Positions 1 through 11,239 are shown, counted from the stretch's first letter. The stretch: DNA of 64,000 nt from Charina bottae (GCA_023362775.1 JALMGJ010000003.1:46827916-46891915); one strand, 5' to 3'. A program made the numbers and translations. Notes: generated from the letters alone by a model not told the origin.

Positions 1-6
1 GCTTAC

Positions 7-118
7 CTGAAAGACACCCTGAAGGAAGTACACTTGCCAAGTTCAAGTAGGGATTCGTGCTAAGGTGTATTTCCTTAGGAGGTTCTCCGAGTAGAGAGGT
101 TTGATTTTTGGAAGAACT
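7..118 (-). CDS. RAVER2: RAVER2 exon 10 (coding, internal)
   Basis: Internal coding exon of 112 nt between acceptor TTTTATAG (just above 118) and donor GTAAGC (positions 1-6). It enters in phase 0 and leaves in phase 1 and encodes about residues 533-569. The key motif is [10 protein letters not shown], a match to the raver-family PTB-interaction motif [S/G][I/L]LGxxP, followed by a [11 protein letters not shown] stretch that I recognise from vertebrate RAVER2. The motif is known in raver proteins to dock on the dorsal face of PTB RRM2. The remaining C-terminal exons lie beyond the left edge of the window, so the gene is incomplete here. Confidence 0.9.
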
Positions 119-1375
119 CTATAAAATAGATACATTTTATCACACAACTGCAACTGAAGTACAAAGTAATTTCCCATTAGAAAACTTCTCATGTTACTAA
201 CTAGAACTGCCGTTATGCTTTTTAACTGTTATTTATTTATCTATAAATTTATCTTCTGCATTTCCACTATTTTTAAAAAACAACACAATAATTACCACTC
301 CAGGCACAAAAAAAAACTATGCTATAAAGTTATTATATTTTATTGTTAAAGTTCTTGCTTATGTATCTTAGAAATAAAAGACAAATAAAAGCACCGTATA
401 TGTAGAAAAAACAAGATGCTGCTTTGGCTACTCCCACCTTGTAGTACAAATGTCTGTTGGATTTTTGTGATTTTTTTTTTTTGGCTGAGTTTTCATCAAA
501 CTATAAAAGCTTGAAAGCCAGAAGGATAAACTCTCTTTCTAAGCTGAATTGCTGGCATTCAACAATCTCCTTACCAACTAATGTCTCTTTCTTTTAGACA
601 ACAAAAAGGTAGCATGCTTTTCTGTTCTACTGAATAGGAGGCAGGGTATTTTCAACTGAAGGAAACTAGCCTAGGAGCCAATATGGAATATGACTCTTAG
701 TTCCTTCTCAAAGGCAAAACTAATGACTAAATCATCATCTTTACTTAAACCAGACCGATAAAACCAGACTAGTCAGTTAATTTACAGGCTGGGAGATAGA
801 TCTTTATTTGCCAGCTACCAAAAGGAAAATAGGCAAGTATATTACTTATACTCTCTACTGGGCCATATCAAAGCAATGTCTATATATACAGGGAGAGGGA
901 GAGACACAAATCTGATATGGCACTAAGGTTAAGCTATGCTACGCAAAGAGACAGAAGAGGAAAGAGGAAATGGAAGCTGCCTGAAACAAAGTGAAAAGGC
1001 TTACATTACAAAAAGTGCACAAAATTATTATAATGGAAAGTATTAAAAAGTATGCTAAGTGAAAGAGGATAAGGAAAAATAGGAGAATAACTGCTGCAAA
1101 AAAAAAGGATAAGAGGAAGTTGCTGTAAAATAGAGGTGTGCACAAAACAAACACATTGTGGCTTGGAAGTTTGCACAAGCTGATCTGGATGAATCAAGGT
1201 TCAGCTGAGCCAAATCTGACATTTTAAAACACACAAATGCTGGCAGGAAGGTAATGGATAGCATGTGGTCTGTTGTACAGAATGAGTATTTGCTGAAAGA
1301 AGCAAAAATGGTCGGATACTCTGCCCTCTTTATTACAGCATCTATCTGTGTGTGTGCGCGCGCCATCTTTTATCT

Positions 1376-1495
1376 TTATTTCTTATTGATTTTATTGTAA
1401 TTTCTTTTATTGTTGTGAGCCACCCAGAATCACTGCGAGTCAGGCGGCATACAAGTTTAATAAACTGTTATTATTATTGTTGTTGTTGTTGTTAG
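1376..1495 (+). repeat. CR1/L2-like LINE 3' end with TTA/TTG tail
   Basis: The stretch ends in the squamate LINE signature GAGCCACCCAGAATCACTG, then a GGCGGCATACAAGTTTAATAAA-like terminus and a short TTA/TTG trinucleotide tail. Similar endings recur near 2085, 8800, 10320, 38430, 59050, 59300 and 59700 in this window. Only the 3' terminal ~120 bp is present. Confidence 0.6.
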
Positions 1496-2084
1496 GAAGT
1501 GAGCTATGGATGTATCAGAAGAAATATAAAAGAAATTTAAATGCAGTGTGTGTATAAAACAAGAAGAGACAGGGTTGAGACTGAATGAGTGATAAATGAA
1601 TGTGGACTGAATTCAAAGGTAAGTATGAAAGAAGATGTGGTTTGACCATTCAGAGAGAATGACAAAACAAATATACAAAGGAAGAGTGAATGGGTTGATT
1701 TTTGAGGAAGCTCAAGAAAGTTGTGATGGGATTAGATGAGATCCTCAAAAAAAGAGCAGTTTTCAGTGTAAACAAATAAAAGATAATGCATGAAACAGTG
1801 TATGGATGTGGTAGAAGCAAGAATGGTTTGCAGGGATAGAAAAGTATGGAGAGAGATGGTGAATGATGTTGGTGTCAACAAGATTTAGCTGTATGTCTTT
1901 TTCTTTGCCCTTATCTTCAGCCTTTAATTTCATTGCTGAACATTGTTACTGTTTTCTTGCATGCTACATAATGTTGCTTACTCTGAAAGGGAACAGCATG
2001 GTAGGTATGTATATGGAATAGAGAATACAAACTAACTCATGGCTGAATTGAACACTGTGGCCAAGGCATTAGCTTGATGCCCTG

Positions 2085-2152
2085 CACACATCTTATTGTT
2101 ATGGACCGCCCAGAGTCCCCAGGTATGGAGGAGATGGGCAGTGATACAGATT

Positions 2153-2190
<38 letters not shown>
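2085..2190 (+). repeat. CR1/L2-like LINE 3' end with AAT tail
   Basis: Contains GACCGCCCAGAGTCCCCAGG, then GGAGATGGGCAGTGATA, then about ten AAT units and an A-run. This is the second common LINE 3' terminus in the window (compare 38430 and 59300). No coding part remains. Confidence 0.6.
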
Positions 2191-3457
2191 TAAAGACAGC
2201 CCAGGGTGTAGCTGCTTCTTGGCGATTGTAATCCATTGAAAACTCTGAAGAAGCCTAAAGCTCTGCCCTGAGGCATAGATGAGGAAAGGAAGAAATAATA
2301 CTTGGAATTAAGTGTAGCAAGAGAAAAAAATGTGTTAGTTAAGGTATAGAAAATGCCATTTCTTCTCTCTCGGAAGTCAGGACTTTGGAGAGTTGTTTTT
2401 TGAAACACAATAGTAAAAATCCGTATGTTATAATGGAAAACACAGAAACTGTGCTGATGGTTCTGTCAATATCAATCACCTATGGGTAAATGACCCATTT
2501 CAAGAAAGAAAGAAAACCCTCGTTTGATGTTGCTCAAACATGGACTTGGTTAACACATAAATTATCCAACTGAAGTGCCAAGTAAGAACTGATGCACCCC
2601 AAATGAGACAAAGTTTATCGCCCTTAAAATGTGACTCAAGAGGAAGTTAGAACCTAAAAGATTCCGTATTTGCCAGAAGTTTGTCAAATTTCAGAATTTG
2701 CCCAAAACTGTTAAGAAATTCCAGATTAGTAACAATCAAGGATGATCGTAAACAGAGATAACTGTTCCATCTTGGATAAAATAAAATGGTAAAGTACAAA
2801 GGGACTCTTTTGGACTGACGAGAGCGCTTCAGAGAGGAAACCTCTTCAGAGTCCATCTTAGGGTGAAGTAAGAGACCGTGATTCAATAAGTCTGTATAAA
2901 CTGTATGATCCAGCAGTAGTCAAATCTGAAGTCTAAGACAAGCAAGCTACATACAACTTGGCCAGCAAGAAGGTACCAAAACAATGCCCAGCCCATTCGC
3001 TTTGATCTTGGCTAAGAAATTGGACAGAAGTAGGAAGTGGAAAAGCAAAACTGGATAGGGGTATAAGTGTCATACACCATGACTCTCAATCTTGGAGAAC
3101 AGTTACCGTTCTTTGCAATAAAAGGTATTCCAAAAGCGACTGTGATTTTTGAGGTTAAAACATTATTTACTGAAAGGTTTAGACATCATCCGTTCTGCTG
3201 ATACACTATTTTGATGGCTTAAATTCTGCTATTCTACCCATCTGAAGATCAATATAGTCTCTTCATTAAGTGCTGGTAACTGACACCATGCATAAACAGA
3301 AAATAGGTTGGAGGTGTTGTATAAATCATAATACATTTCTCTTTGGAAAACGTCTGCAAATGATTACAAAGCAAAGAGGAGCCTTTGCTTGGAACAAAAG
3401 CATTAGCCAGCTGCTCTCTTCTTCATTTCATCTCCCTTCTTTCCATGGCATTCCTTC

Positions 3458-3547
3458 CTTCCTTCCTTCCTTCCTTCCTTCCTTCCTTCCTTCCTTCCTT
3501 CCTTCCTTCCTTCCTTCCATCCATCCATCCATCCATCCATCCATCCA
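3458..3547. repeat. Compound (TTCC)n-(ATCC)n microsatellite
   Basis: About 15 TTCC units run directly into about seven ATCC units. Open frames here (Ser/Phe/Leu/Pro strings) are by-products of the repeat and not genes. Confidence 0.95.
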
Positions 3548-4696
3548 AGACCCTACTTCCAAACATTATGTGAACAGGAGAAAAACTAGCTTTAGGAAGC
3601 TTTAGGAAGGAAGAGGGAATTGCGCACTTGCTTATCTATTCAGGATTGTTTCCTTCCTACCAAGTTGAGCAAAGTGTACTTAGCAACTGGACAATTTGAT
3701 GTACAAAAGGAGACAGATTCTTGATACATAGGCTAAAGAGACAGAAACCGCAATTGAAAATATTGATTTGGAAGTAGGATCCACTCAGCTCAATGGGACG
3801 AATTCAAAATGCATAGTATTAGACTGTGGGTACAAAACAGTGCAGATGAATGTAATAAACAACAAAAACCACATTTTTAAAAAGTTTGTATCTTTGATTA
3901 AATACACCCTAAATTGATGAAAATTCTGTGTGCCTTCTTTTTATCTCAGGAAATGTTTCTTGAAAAGGGAGACAGAGGCAGAGTGAAAAGTTTCACAGGT
4001 CTGTTTGCAGTTTGTATGTCAGTGAAATACAGACATATTATTCAGCAGTTACCTTGCAAATCTCACACATGCAAATTATGTATAATAATTTAACAAATGA
4101 TAAACCATGATTTAAAATATATTTCCAAGCCCTAAATTCTGGCATTATACCAGTTTAAAGATGCAGTAAATGTATAGAAATCTCTAGGCTTATAAAGGTA
4201 ATCTTAAATCATTCCTGCCATAAGTAAAGCTGTTCAGGTTTCAAATTTTGGCTAAGAGAGAACTCTCTTTCAGATTAACTGCAATTCATCTTGGTGGCAT
4301 TATATGTCATGCTAGGTCATGGTTTATTTCATGAAGGTATCCTGAATAAACCTTAACTGGTTTTTTCAATGGCATCTAAGCCATATGGTTGGCAAACCAT
4401 AAATCACATTATAGTTTAGCAGGATAGGCAAATTTCATCGGTGTGATATTTAACTATAGTTAATGCAAATAGAGCAATTCACTGCAAATGACAGGAAGCA
4501 TTTTTCATTACATTTATACACTTGAATAAAAGCCGCTAGTCTTCCACTATAGTTCAGAATAATAATCGGTTTTAAAACGCGTTTTGCAATTAGGACTGAA
4601 GCGCTGAGGAAACAATGGCAAAACGTCTCACTGGCTAAGCAGTAATGAACGTAAGCACCAGAGAGAAATGAAAAAAGCTGAATCCAGTTTCCTTAC

Positions 4697-4949
4697 GCCC
4701 GTGCTCGAGTCGGCATTCTTTGGCTGGCTCTGTTGCTGGGGATGTCCTCCCTGCGGGCCTCCTGCAGCAACATTTGTGAAGCTCTGTAGGTATGCTTGAG
4801 ATGCTGAGCCAGCGCCTTCTGTCAGTCCCAGTGATGACGGCAACTTCTCTTGGGTGTTATTTTGCCTTGGCGCTGCTTGCCCAGTTGCATGCTGGTTTGA
4901 AAGGAATGGCAGTAGGCCAATCCCTGCTGCAACGGCAGTTTGAGCTGGA
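4697..4949 (-). CDS. RAVER2: RAVER2 exon 9 (coding, internal; 5' edge ambiguous)
   Basis: Encodes the low-complexity linker that follows the RRMs: a TAVAAGIGLLPFLSNQH stretch, then Gln/Asn-rich segments ending QQQSQPK...SSTG, about residues 448-532. The donor GTAAGG at 4691-4696 is strong and leaves phase 0, matching exon 10. The 5' edge has two candidates. The better-looking acceptor, TTCTACAG, would begin the exon at 4962 and need an upstream exon ending in phase 1. A weaker acceptor, CTGGAG, begins it at 4949 and fits the phase-2 end of exon 8. I give the frame-consistent choice. Alignment with mammalian RAVER2 (GMGMLPFFPNQH region, recalled) supports the identity whichever edge is right. 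Confidence 0.8.
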
Positions 4950-6024
4950 CTCCAGTGAGATACTGTAGAACCAACCACAAGTAGAGAAAAGTGTTATGGA
5001 GCAGGACACTGGGTTCACTACATGGAAAACAAAAAGGATCACTTTGATAATTGCAACGAATCATTGAAATAAATTTACCTACTGAAATAAACTTACTTAC
5101 TGAATACTGTACAGAACCAAGCCTACTTAGCACTATATATTCATACCATATTGTTCTCATTTTATACACTAATCTCTGAAGTAACTTCTGCTTCTGATTT
5201 GCCCTAAGAATGGAATTTCTATGTCCAAAATAGTTAACAGAATTATTGCTGGTCTCTTTGAGACATACGATAATATTTAGTTTGATTACTAGTTCATAAA
5301 TAGCATCTACAGTATATACCATCTGTTTCCTCAAATACTGTTAATGATAATTATATTTTAAATTATACAGTAATAGTTTTAAACTTCTGTTATCTCTGGC
5401 AGGGGAAAAATATAAAATAGGAGTTTTTATTTTAAGTCTAAAATTTCTGTTGCAGATTGCTCAACACTAAGGCATACTTACCTGAAAGTCTACTAAACAC
5501 ACTGCAACTTCTAAATAAACATGAACAGGAGGGCACACAAAGGTGTAAATGTAGTGTACACAATATAATGTGTAAAGTATAAAGTTACAGCTATCGTTTC
5601 TGCCCCTGAACAAAAATAATTAACTCAGATATATATCTGGCTTTGTTCAATAGGTTCAGTGGATATACTGGAAGGAACAGTTGAAAACATAAGAGTTTAA
5701 GAGATTTAATACTGAATTGTGTCCCTAAAATTATTTCCCTTACAATATTATTTGATACCAAACTTATGTAATCAAGCAGCTCTGAACAGGCATATGCACA
5801 AGCAGCTTATAATAAGCAAAATTTGATAGATAAATAAATAACTCAGCAACAAGTGTTGTATTATTTCATTAAGGACACCAGGAAATTAATCTCAAGATAA
5901 TTAGGGTTGATGATGTCTGCTACATTTCTAAACAGGCAATTCAGAGAATTGCAGAGCCAATTAACTATTTGTTAGTCTGCACAATAGATGGCTTCCTGAC
6001 TTGTTTTTAAACAGTGCTCTAAAG

Positions 6025-6156
6025 CAGGGTTTCTTAACCTTAGCAGTTTTAAGATGTGTGGACTTCAACTCCCTGAATTCCCCAGCCAGCACTGGCAGGA
6101 GAATTCTGAGAGTTGAAGTTCACACATCTTAAAATTGTTAAAGTTGAGAAACCCTG
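6025..6156. mobile_element. hAT MITE, palindromic family B, copy 1
   Basis: 132-bp near-palindrome with ends CAGGGTTTCTTAACC and its inverted partner GTTGAGAAACCCTG. The flanks are CTCTAAAG (6017-6024) and CTCTAAAT (6157-6164), an 8-bp target duplication with one mismatch. The 8-bp duplication and CAG...CTG tips indicate a hAT-type non-autonomous element. Copies 2 and 3 lie at 47486 and 60372. Confidence 0.85.
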
Positions 6157-7545
6157 CTCTAAATCTCATTGTAATATTCTTCCCCTTTTTCTGTAATAAT
6201 ATTTCTGTAGCTTATGAAAACACATCAGTGTGTTTACCAAATGCATTTTAAAATTATTATTACTACAAATAAGCTGACTATCAACAAAACACTCCTGGGC
6301 CACAATTCTTCGTTTCATTACCGTAACTTTGTTTCCTTCTCCCTACATAAACATCTATCTCGACCTTCAGCTTATCTTTTGACTTGCTTAGTGGTTTACT
6401 TCTTTTTATTATAACCCACCCAGAGACCTTTGGCCACCATGTCAATATTGCAAATTACCAAACAAAGAATTCCATCACCATTGAATCAACATTGAATCAC
6501 CAATCCTTATTGCATGTTTTTGAGTGAGACTTTCCTTTCCTTCCTATTATTTTGGGTTTACTTTTGTTAACCATGGGGCTCTCCAAAGTATGCTGATACC
6601 TTTCCCTTCTTCTTATTTTTCTTACATATTTAAATATTTATAGGATTTTTTCAGGCATTAATATCACAATTTGTTTATTAAAAGCAAAATTCATTAGAAT
6701 TACTGTGAAGCACAAAACACCAAATGTAACAACATTTGAATTGAAAATAACAATTCACATACAGAACAGCAATATGTAATTTTTGCAGCTGTAATGGAGC
6801 ACTTCTGGCTGGCCTTCCAATTTTAAAATGTCTTCTGAATGAGCTGTGATAGATATGTCCTTTCCCTTCTCTTGTCACTTCCCAATCAGCATCCTTTTGC
6901 AAATACACAAGACTGTCTGACCCGAAGATTGCTATTTCCTTGCTCATTCTCACATACCTAAATAAACTCTGACAATAATTGTCTCAACCATGAGTCTTCA
7001 GCTATCTTACAGATACTAGATCTGGACTGAAAAATCCAGATGATCAGTTAATTGTTGTTCAATCCTGCAGCCACTTCCAATGAATATCGTTTTGCCAAAA
7101 CTGTCTGTCAACAACTACTTCTGCAAGTGATTATAATCTCATGCTTCTGTCCCCAGTTATACCTTCTAGCCACCTTCTTTTCCTGGGTCTTTTAAAGCAA
7201 TTTCAGTTTTCCCAGGATCAGGATCCTGTAATGACTTTTGCCTTTGCATTACATGTCCAAAATATTTAAGACCAAACTTTATTATTATTATTATTGATAT
7301 TAATAATAATAATAAAAATAAAAATAAAAGCAGTTTATTTTTACTTCATCTAGTACTGATTTGTTCTTCTTGCAATCCAAGATATTCTTAATTATTTCAT
7401 CTAGTACCATAATTCAAAGGCATCAGTTTTTCTTCATTCCTCTGACTTTATGACTCAGGGAACATACAGTAAGTCTGTTACTATTTCAACTTTTCCTCCA
7501 CCTATCTGCATTGTGTTGGCTTTGTCTGTGGACATTATCTTAGGG

Positions 7546-7902
7546 CAGAGCTTTCCAAACTGTGTGTCGGGACACGTTAGTGTGTCGGCTGCAGTGTCTG
7601 GGTGTGTCGTGGCTGCTGCTGCCTCCGAGCCCTGCCAGGATTCCACGCAGGTCCTAGTGCCTGCCTTGCGCCTTGATGCCTCCAAACCTGCCCTGCCAGG
7701 ATTCCACGCAGGTCCTAGTGCCTGCCTTGTGCCCTGCTGCCTCCAAACCTGCCCTGCCAGGATTCCGCGCAGGTCCTAGTGCCTGCCTTGCGCCCTGCTG
7801 TAAGAGTGTGTCGCGAAATGATGCCCTGCTTGTAAGCGTGTGTCGCGAAATGATGCATGTCTAAAAGGTGTGTCACCAACATGAAAAGTTTGGAAAGCTC
7901 TG
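7546..7902. mobile_element. hAT MITE, GC-rich family A, copy 1
   Basis: Inverted ends CAGAGCTTTCCAAACTGTG and AGTTTGGAAAGCTCTG, flanked by a perfect 8-bp duplication TCTTAGGG (7538-7545 and 7903-7910). The interior carries about three tandem copies of a ~62-bp unit (7625-7800) and two copies of a GTGTGTCGCGAAATGATGC unit. It is a non-autonomous hAT element with no transposase. Confidence 0.9.
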
Positions 7903-8228
7903 TCTTAGGGGTTTTACTACTGAGCAGCAGACTGGCTTTTGCACTTTCTTTCCCTTTCAAGAGATTCCCTAAGTATTCCTTGCTTCCAGTTACCACCATA
8001 TCTGAAAGTGTTGATATTTCTCCTAGTAATTTAAACTCCAATTTCTATTACTTCTAGTCCAGTTTGTCTCATGGTATAATTCTGCATACAAGTTAAATAA
8101 ACAAGATTACTATATATAATCTTGGCACTTTCTCAATTACGAATCATAGTTTTTCCATATTCTACTACTGTCTACCCATCCAATTAGGTCAGGCAGAAGA
8201 GGCATGCTCCATGTCCCATCTATTAGAT

Positions 8229-8522
8229 CAGTGCTTTCCAAACTGCCGCCGTTGGCGACACACCAATGGCGGCAGCGGTGGCGGCGTGGGGGCGCACACG
8301 GCGGTGGCGTGGGGGGCGCGCGGTGGCGTGCATGGCGGCGGCAGCCTCGTGTTTTCCGCTAAAACGTGGAAGTGCTGATGGCGTGCCGCTGCCGTCGTCC
8401 CTGCCGCCGCCATAAACACCACCACCGCCGTGTGCACGTCCACTTCCAGGTTGTGTCGCAACACACTAAACTGTCTGCTGCGACACACTAAAGTGTCGCG
8501 ACACACAGTTTGGAAAGCTATG
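8229..8522. mobile_element. hAT MITE, GC-rich family A, copy 2
   Basis: Ends CAGTGCTTTCCAAACTGC and CAGTTTGGAAAGCTATG. Flanks TATTAGAT (8221-8228) and TATTAGAG (8523-8530) match at 7 of 8 positions. The interior is very rich in GGCGGC/GCCGCC and carries GTGTCGCGACAC near the right end. No coding capacity. Confidence 0.85.
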
Positions 8523-8530
8523 TATTAGAG

Positions 8531-8878
8531 AGTGCCAGCTGGCAGGGCCCAGAAAGAGAGTCTTTTCTGTTGTAGTGCCCACCCTCTGAAAGATCATTCC
8601 CACAGAGATTAGATTCACAAGGCCTTGGTTTTGTCATGGTTTTGTCACCGAGCTTGGGGATCTGGATGTGTGGCAGAGCCCATTCAATGGCTATGTTGAT
8701 TTGTTATTGGTGGTTTTGTTTTTACCTTGGTTGCTGATTATGTGCGTGTTGCTTTTTTAAAAAGCTGTTATATGTTTTTATGGTGTTTTTAACTGCTGTT
8801 GGCTGTCCGAAGTCATGAATTTGAGATGGGCGGCCATATAAATTGGAACTAACTAACTAACTAAATAAATAAATATTC
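8531..8878 (+). repeat. CR1/L2-like LINE 3' end
   Basis: Begins with a decayed stretch corresponding to the GCCTTTTCTGTAGCAGTGCCC part seen in the copy at 58.8 kb, and ends GAGATGGGCGGCCATATAAA followed by ACTA and AATA repeats. It lies within the old Bov-B relic, directly beside hAT copy 2. Confidence 0.55.
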
Positions 8879-9186
8879 TGTTCTGGTCATCATACAAATT
8901 CTTCAGTAGTCAGATGAGGTGACCTAGTACACCAATGTTTTGCACAGCAAAATGCCTTTGTATAATCAATAAATGAAAAACTCCCGTCTTTTTCATTATC
9001 CACTGGACATTAGCTACAGTATATGATATTAGGTGCCCCTGCTCTTCTGAATTTAGTCTGTACCTCTGACAGTTCTCATTCCATGTATTGTTGAAGTCTG
9101 GAATGTAAAATTTTGAGCACTATCTTACCAGCACATGAGCTATGTGCAATTGTTCAGTAGTTTGACCATTCTTTAGCACTGCCCTT

Positions 9187-9258
9187 TTGGTTATTGGAAT
9201 ACAAATGGTTATTGGAATACTAACCCTAACCCTAATCCTTTTGGTTATTGGAATACAC
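9187..9258. repeat. Short interstitial telomere-like tract in a local duplication
   Basis: CTAACCCTAACCCTAATCC, about three telomeric CCCTAA units, lies between three copies of a GGTTATTGGAATAC unit. The unit itself corresponds to part of the surrounding Bov-B relic. Confidence 0.7.
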
Positions 9259-10199
9259 ATGTATCTTTTCATGCCTACTAAAAAAATCATATGGAGCACA
9301 CTAATTGCATTATTTATAAGATTGTCTCACTGCAGTGATAAAATCCTCCACATATTACACCACGCTACAACAGCTACTCTGGATATAACTAGATCCACTT
9401 TCCCTATATGGGGTCACAACTGGTGTATTTGTTAAAGGTTACAATAATTGACAGTCACTGATGCCATTTTTTAATTCCATTGATAGTGCCAAGTCCAGGA
9501 GAACTCCTAAGCTGTGAATTTGGGTCTCTCAAGGATGGTGCAAACCTTTCCAGGATTGGTTGCACAGTTCAATCCAGATATAATTAGCACCCCAATTCTT
9601 CTGCTTATCTAGGTGAATTTCAACTTCTCTGCTATCAACCAACCACTAATTGTCTCAAAAATTTGCTCAGGATATTAACAGCTTCCTTAGAATTAATAGA
9701 TGGAAAAGGCAAAACTGCACATTCACCCACATGTAGACACTATTTACATTCGAACTTAAGTATCAATACTAGTAGTTTCATATAAATATAAAACGATATA
9801 GAAGATGAGAAAGAATCCTGGGGTACCCCCGAAAAACAAACACTCACTATAATTCCATACATGAATTCACTACTACTACAGTACCGTACTGCGGTAGTAC
9901 ATTACTACACTAAACTTAAGGTTTTTAAATTAATGTTTCCTTAAAGGTACAGAAAACTATCAGGCAAATGATCATAGGATTATCTTACTGCACAAATGTG
10001 CAGGGGGAACCTTTACCTTTTTAGAAAGATATTGAACATGGTACACAACCATAGTAAATATGCAGCACCTTGATAAGCAAATCTACAAAATTACTGAATA
10101 GGTTACATGCTGACAAAGTTGTAGATGGTTATGGTAAAAGAAGAGCTGAAGGCCTGGGGGTCTCAGGGGACCGGGTAGATCTTGTGATGGCTCCCTTAC

Positions 10200-10402
10200 T
10201 GTGGCAAACATCATCCTCTCCTGTTTTCGTGTTTTTTATAGTTTTTAATAACGAATGTATGTATGTATATATATACATATATATACACATACACATACAT
10301 ATACATATACATAAATTGTTGTATGCCATCCAGAGTCACTTTTCTGTGAGATGGGCAGCTATACAAATTTGATAAACAAACAAACAAACAAACAAATAAA
10401 GG
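10200..10402 (+). repeat. LINE 3' tail with TATG/TATA and AAAC simple repeats
   Basis: An alternating purine-pyrimidine tract (TATG, TATATACA, CATA units, about 10255-10312) precedes a CCATCCAGAGTCACTTTTC...GATGGGCAGCTATACAAATT LINE-type terminus and an (AAAC)n tail ending near 10402. Open frames with Tyr-Ile-Tyr-Ile strings here are repeat by-products. Confidence 0.6.
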
Positions 10403-10575
10403 TGAAGCCTCTTGGCTAGAATCAAGATCCAACCAGAGCCAGAATTTCCACTAATATAAATTTAGTACTAATTATTTAAAATAGCTATAGTTGACTTTGA
10501 TAGTCTTTACAAGATTGGTTGAACAATGCTAGAGTATTGTACATAAATATAAATACTTGTAGAATCTGAAGAATG

Positions 10576-10986
10576 CAGGTAGTTCTCGCTTAGTAACCAC
10601 AATTGGGACCAGCAACTCCGTCGCTAAGCGCGGCTAAGTGGAAAATCACAGGATCACAACAGACTTACGATGTCACTTCCTATTCGGTTGTTAAGCAAGT
10701 CACTGAGGTTGTTAGACAAAACATCACGTGACCACATGAGATTTTACTGCCAGCTTCTCCATTAACTCCACTTGTTGCAAGCTGGTTGGGAAATACACAA
10801 ATGGCGTTCATGTGACTGTGGGATGCTGCAATGGTTGTAAACGCGCACCGGTTGCGAAGTGCCTGAATAGCGATCACATGACCGCAGAACACTGCGATGG
10901 TTGTAAATGTGAGAATTGGTCACAAAGTTGGGGTTTTTTTATTACACCGTTCCTAAACGAGGCAGTCAGTAACGGAGGACTACCTG
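10576..10986. mobile_element. TIR element, CAGGTAGTCCTCGCTTA family, copy 1
   Basis: Left end CAGGTAGTTCTCGCTTAGTA and right end GGAGGACTACCTG are inverted partners. The right flank begins TA; the left flank is TG, so a TA target duplication is plausible but eroded. The second copy at 51009-51344 shares the ends and the TTGCTAAG/ACCACAATTGGGACC-type subterminal motifs. Probably a non-autonomous Tc1/mariner-type element; the superfamily is an inference. Confidence 0.7.
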
Positions 10987-11034
10987 TATTTTCAAACTGA
11001 ATTCCTGCTACTATAATAGGAAACAAAATGTCAC

Positions 11035-11150
11035 TTGCAATTGCATGGTTCTCCTTGACTCCCTATGTCCGTGGCCACTTGTGGTAAAGGCCCCATTCCT
11101 AACATTGTCTGAAGCAACATAGCTGGAGGCTCTCCAAGCAAACTTGGTTT
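11035..11150 (-). CDS. RAVER2: RAVER2 exon 8 (coding, internal)
   Basis: Exon beginning after acceptor CTTTGCAG in phase 0 and coding KPSLLGEPPAMLLQTMLGMG..., about residues 410-447. It contains the first SLLGEPP PTB-interaction motif, in a context matching vertebrate RAVER2 (LLGEPPAxxLQTxLGxG, recalled). The frame stays open to a TGA immediately after the exon, so a donor must lie before 11032. The best GT is AA|GTGACA, giving the end at 11035 in phase 2; it is only moderate in quality. GGGA|GTCAAG at about 11056 would be the alternative. See the finding on the exon 8/9 junction. Confidence 0.8.
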
Positions 11151-11239
11151 CTGCAAAGAAAAAGTATTATAAATTACTTTTAACATGTATTTTATTAAAA
11201 TTGATCCAAAGATTTTCAATGCATACACTTTCTCTTACC

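Larger units (their letters stand above)
119..4696 (-). other. RAVER2: RAVER2 intron 9
   Basis: Intron of about 4.6 kb between exons 9 and 10, AT-rich and without a recognisable gene. It holds two LINE 3' tails and a tetranucleotide array, listed separately. A weak stretch near 1780-1890 reads like a decayed RTE LINE 3' end on the plus strand (a DRKVWREMV-like string) but is too eroded to claim. Elsewhere I see only unique-looking intronic DNA. Confidence 0.75.
7130..9250 (-). mobile_element. Old Bov-B/RTE LINE relic, interrupted by later insertions
   Basis: Several pieces align by eye, in the same order, with the younger Bov-B copies at 36.8-43 kb: a GCATTACATGTCCAAAATAT piece near 7240, a TCTGCATACAAGTTAAATAA piece near 8082, and a TTTGACCATTCTTTAGCACT piece near 9160. 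The copy is broken by hAT MITEs at 7546 and 8229 and by a LINE tail near 8531-8878. It is too diverged to carry an open frame. The borders are approximate. Confidence 0.6.
4950..11034 (-). other. RAVER2: RAVER2 intron 8
   Basis: Intron of about 6.1 kb containing nested repeats: a palindromic hAT MITE, an old Bov-B/RTE relic interrupted by two hAT MITEs and an LINE tail, a short telomere-like tract, and a TIR element, all listed separately. About 9300-9700 resembles a heavily decayed CR1/L2 relic on the minus strand, but I could not fix its borders. Positions 4963-6024 look unique. A minus-strand open frame at 6678-6953 has no recognisable domain and no supporting structure. Confidence 0.7.

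Noticed and set aside
1780..1900. Possible LINE 3' end with a DRKVWREMV-like string
   Set aside because: Too short and eroded to assign; mentioned only under intron 9.
3270..3605. Ser/Leu/Pro-repeat open frame, superficially like a repeat protein
   Set aside because: Direct translation of the TTCC/ATCC microsatellite.
6678..6953. 91-codon minus-strand open frame with an AG-like upstream site, possible extra RAVER2 exon
   Set aside because: No similarity to raver linker sequence that I can see, and its phase does not bridge exons 8 and 9 better than the known sites.
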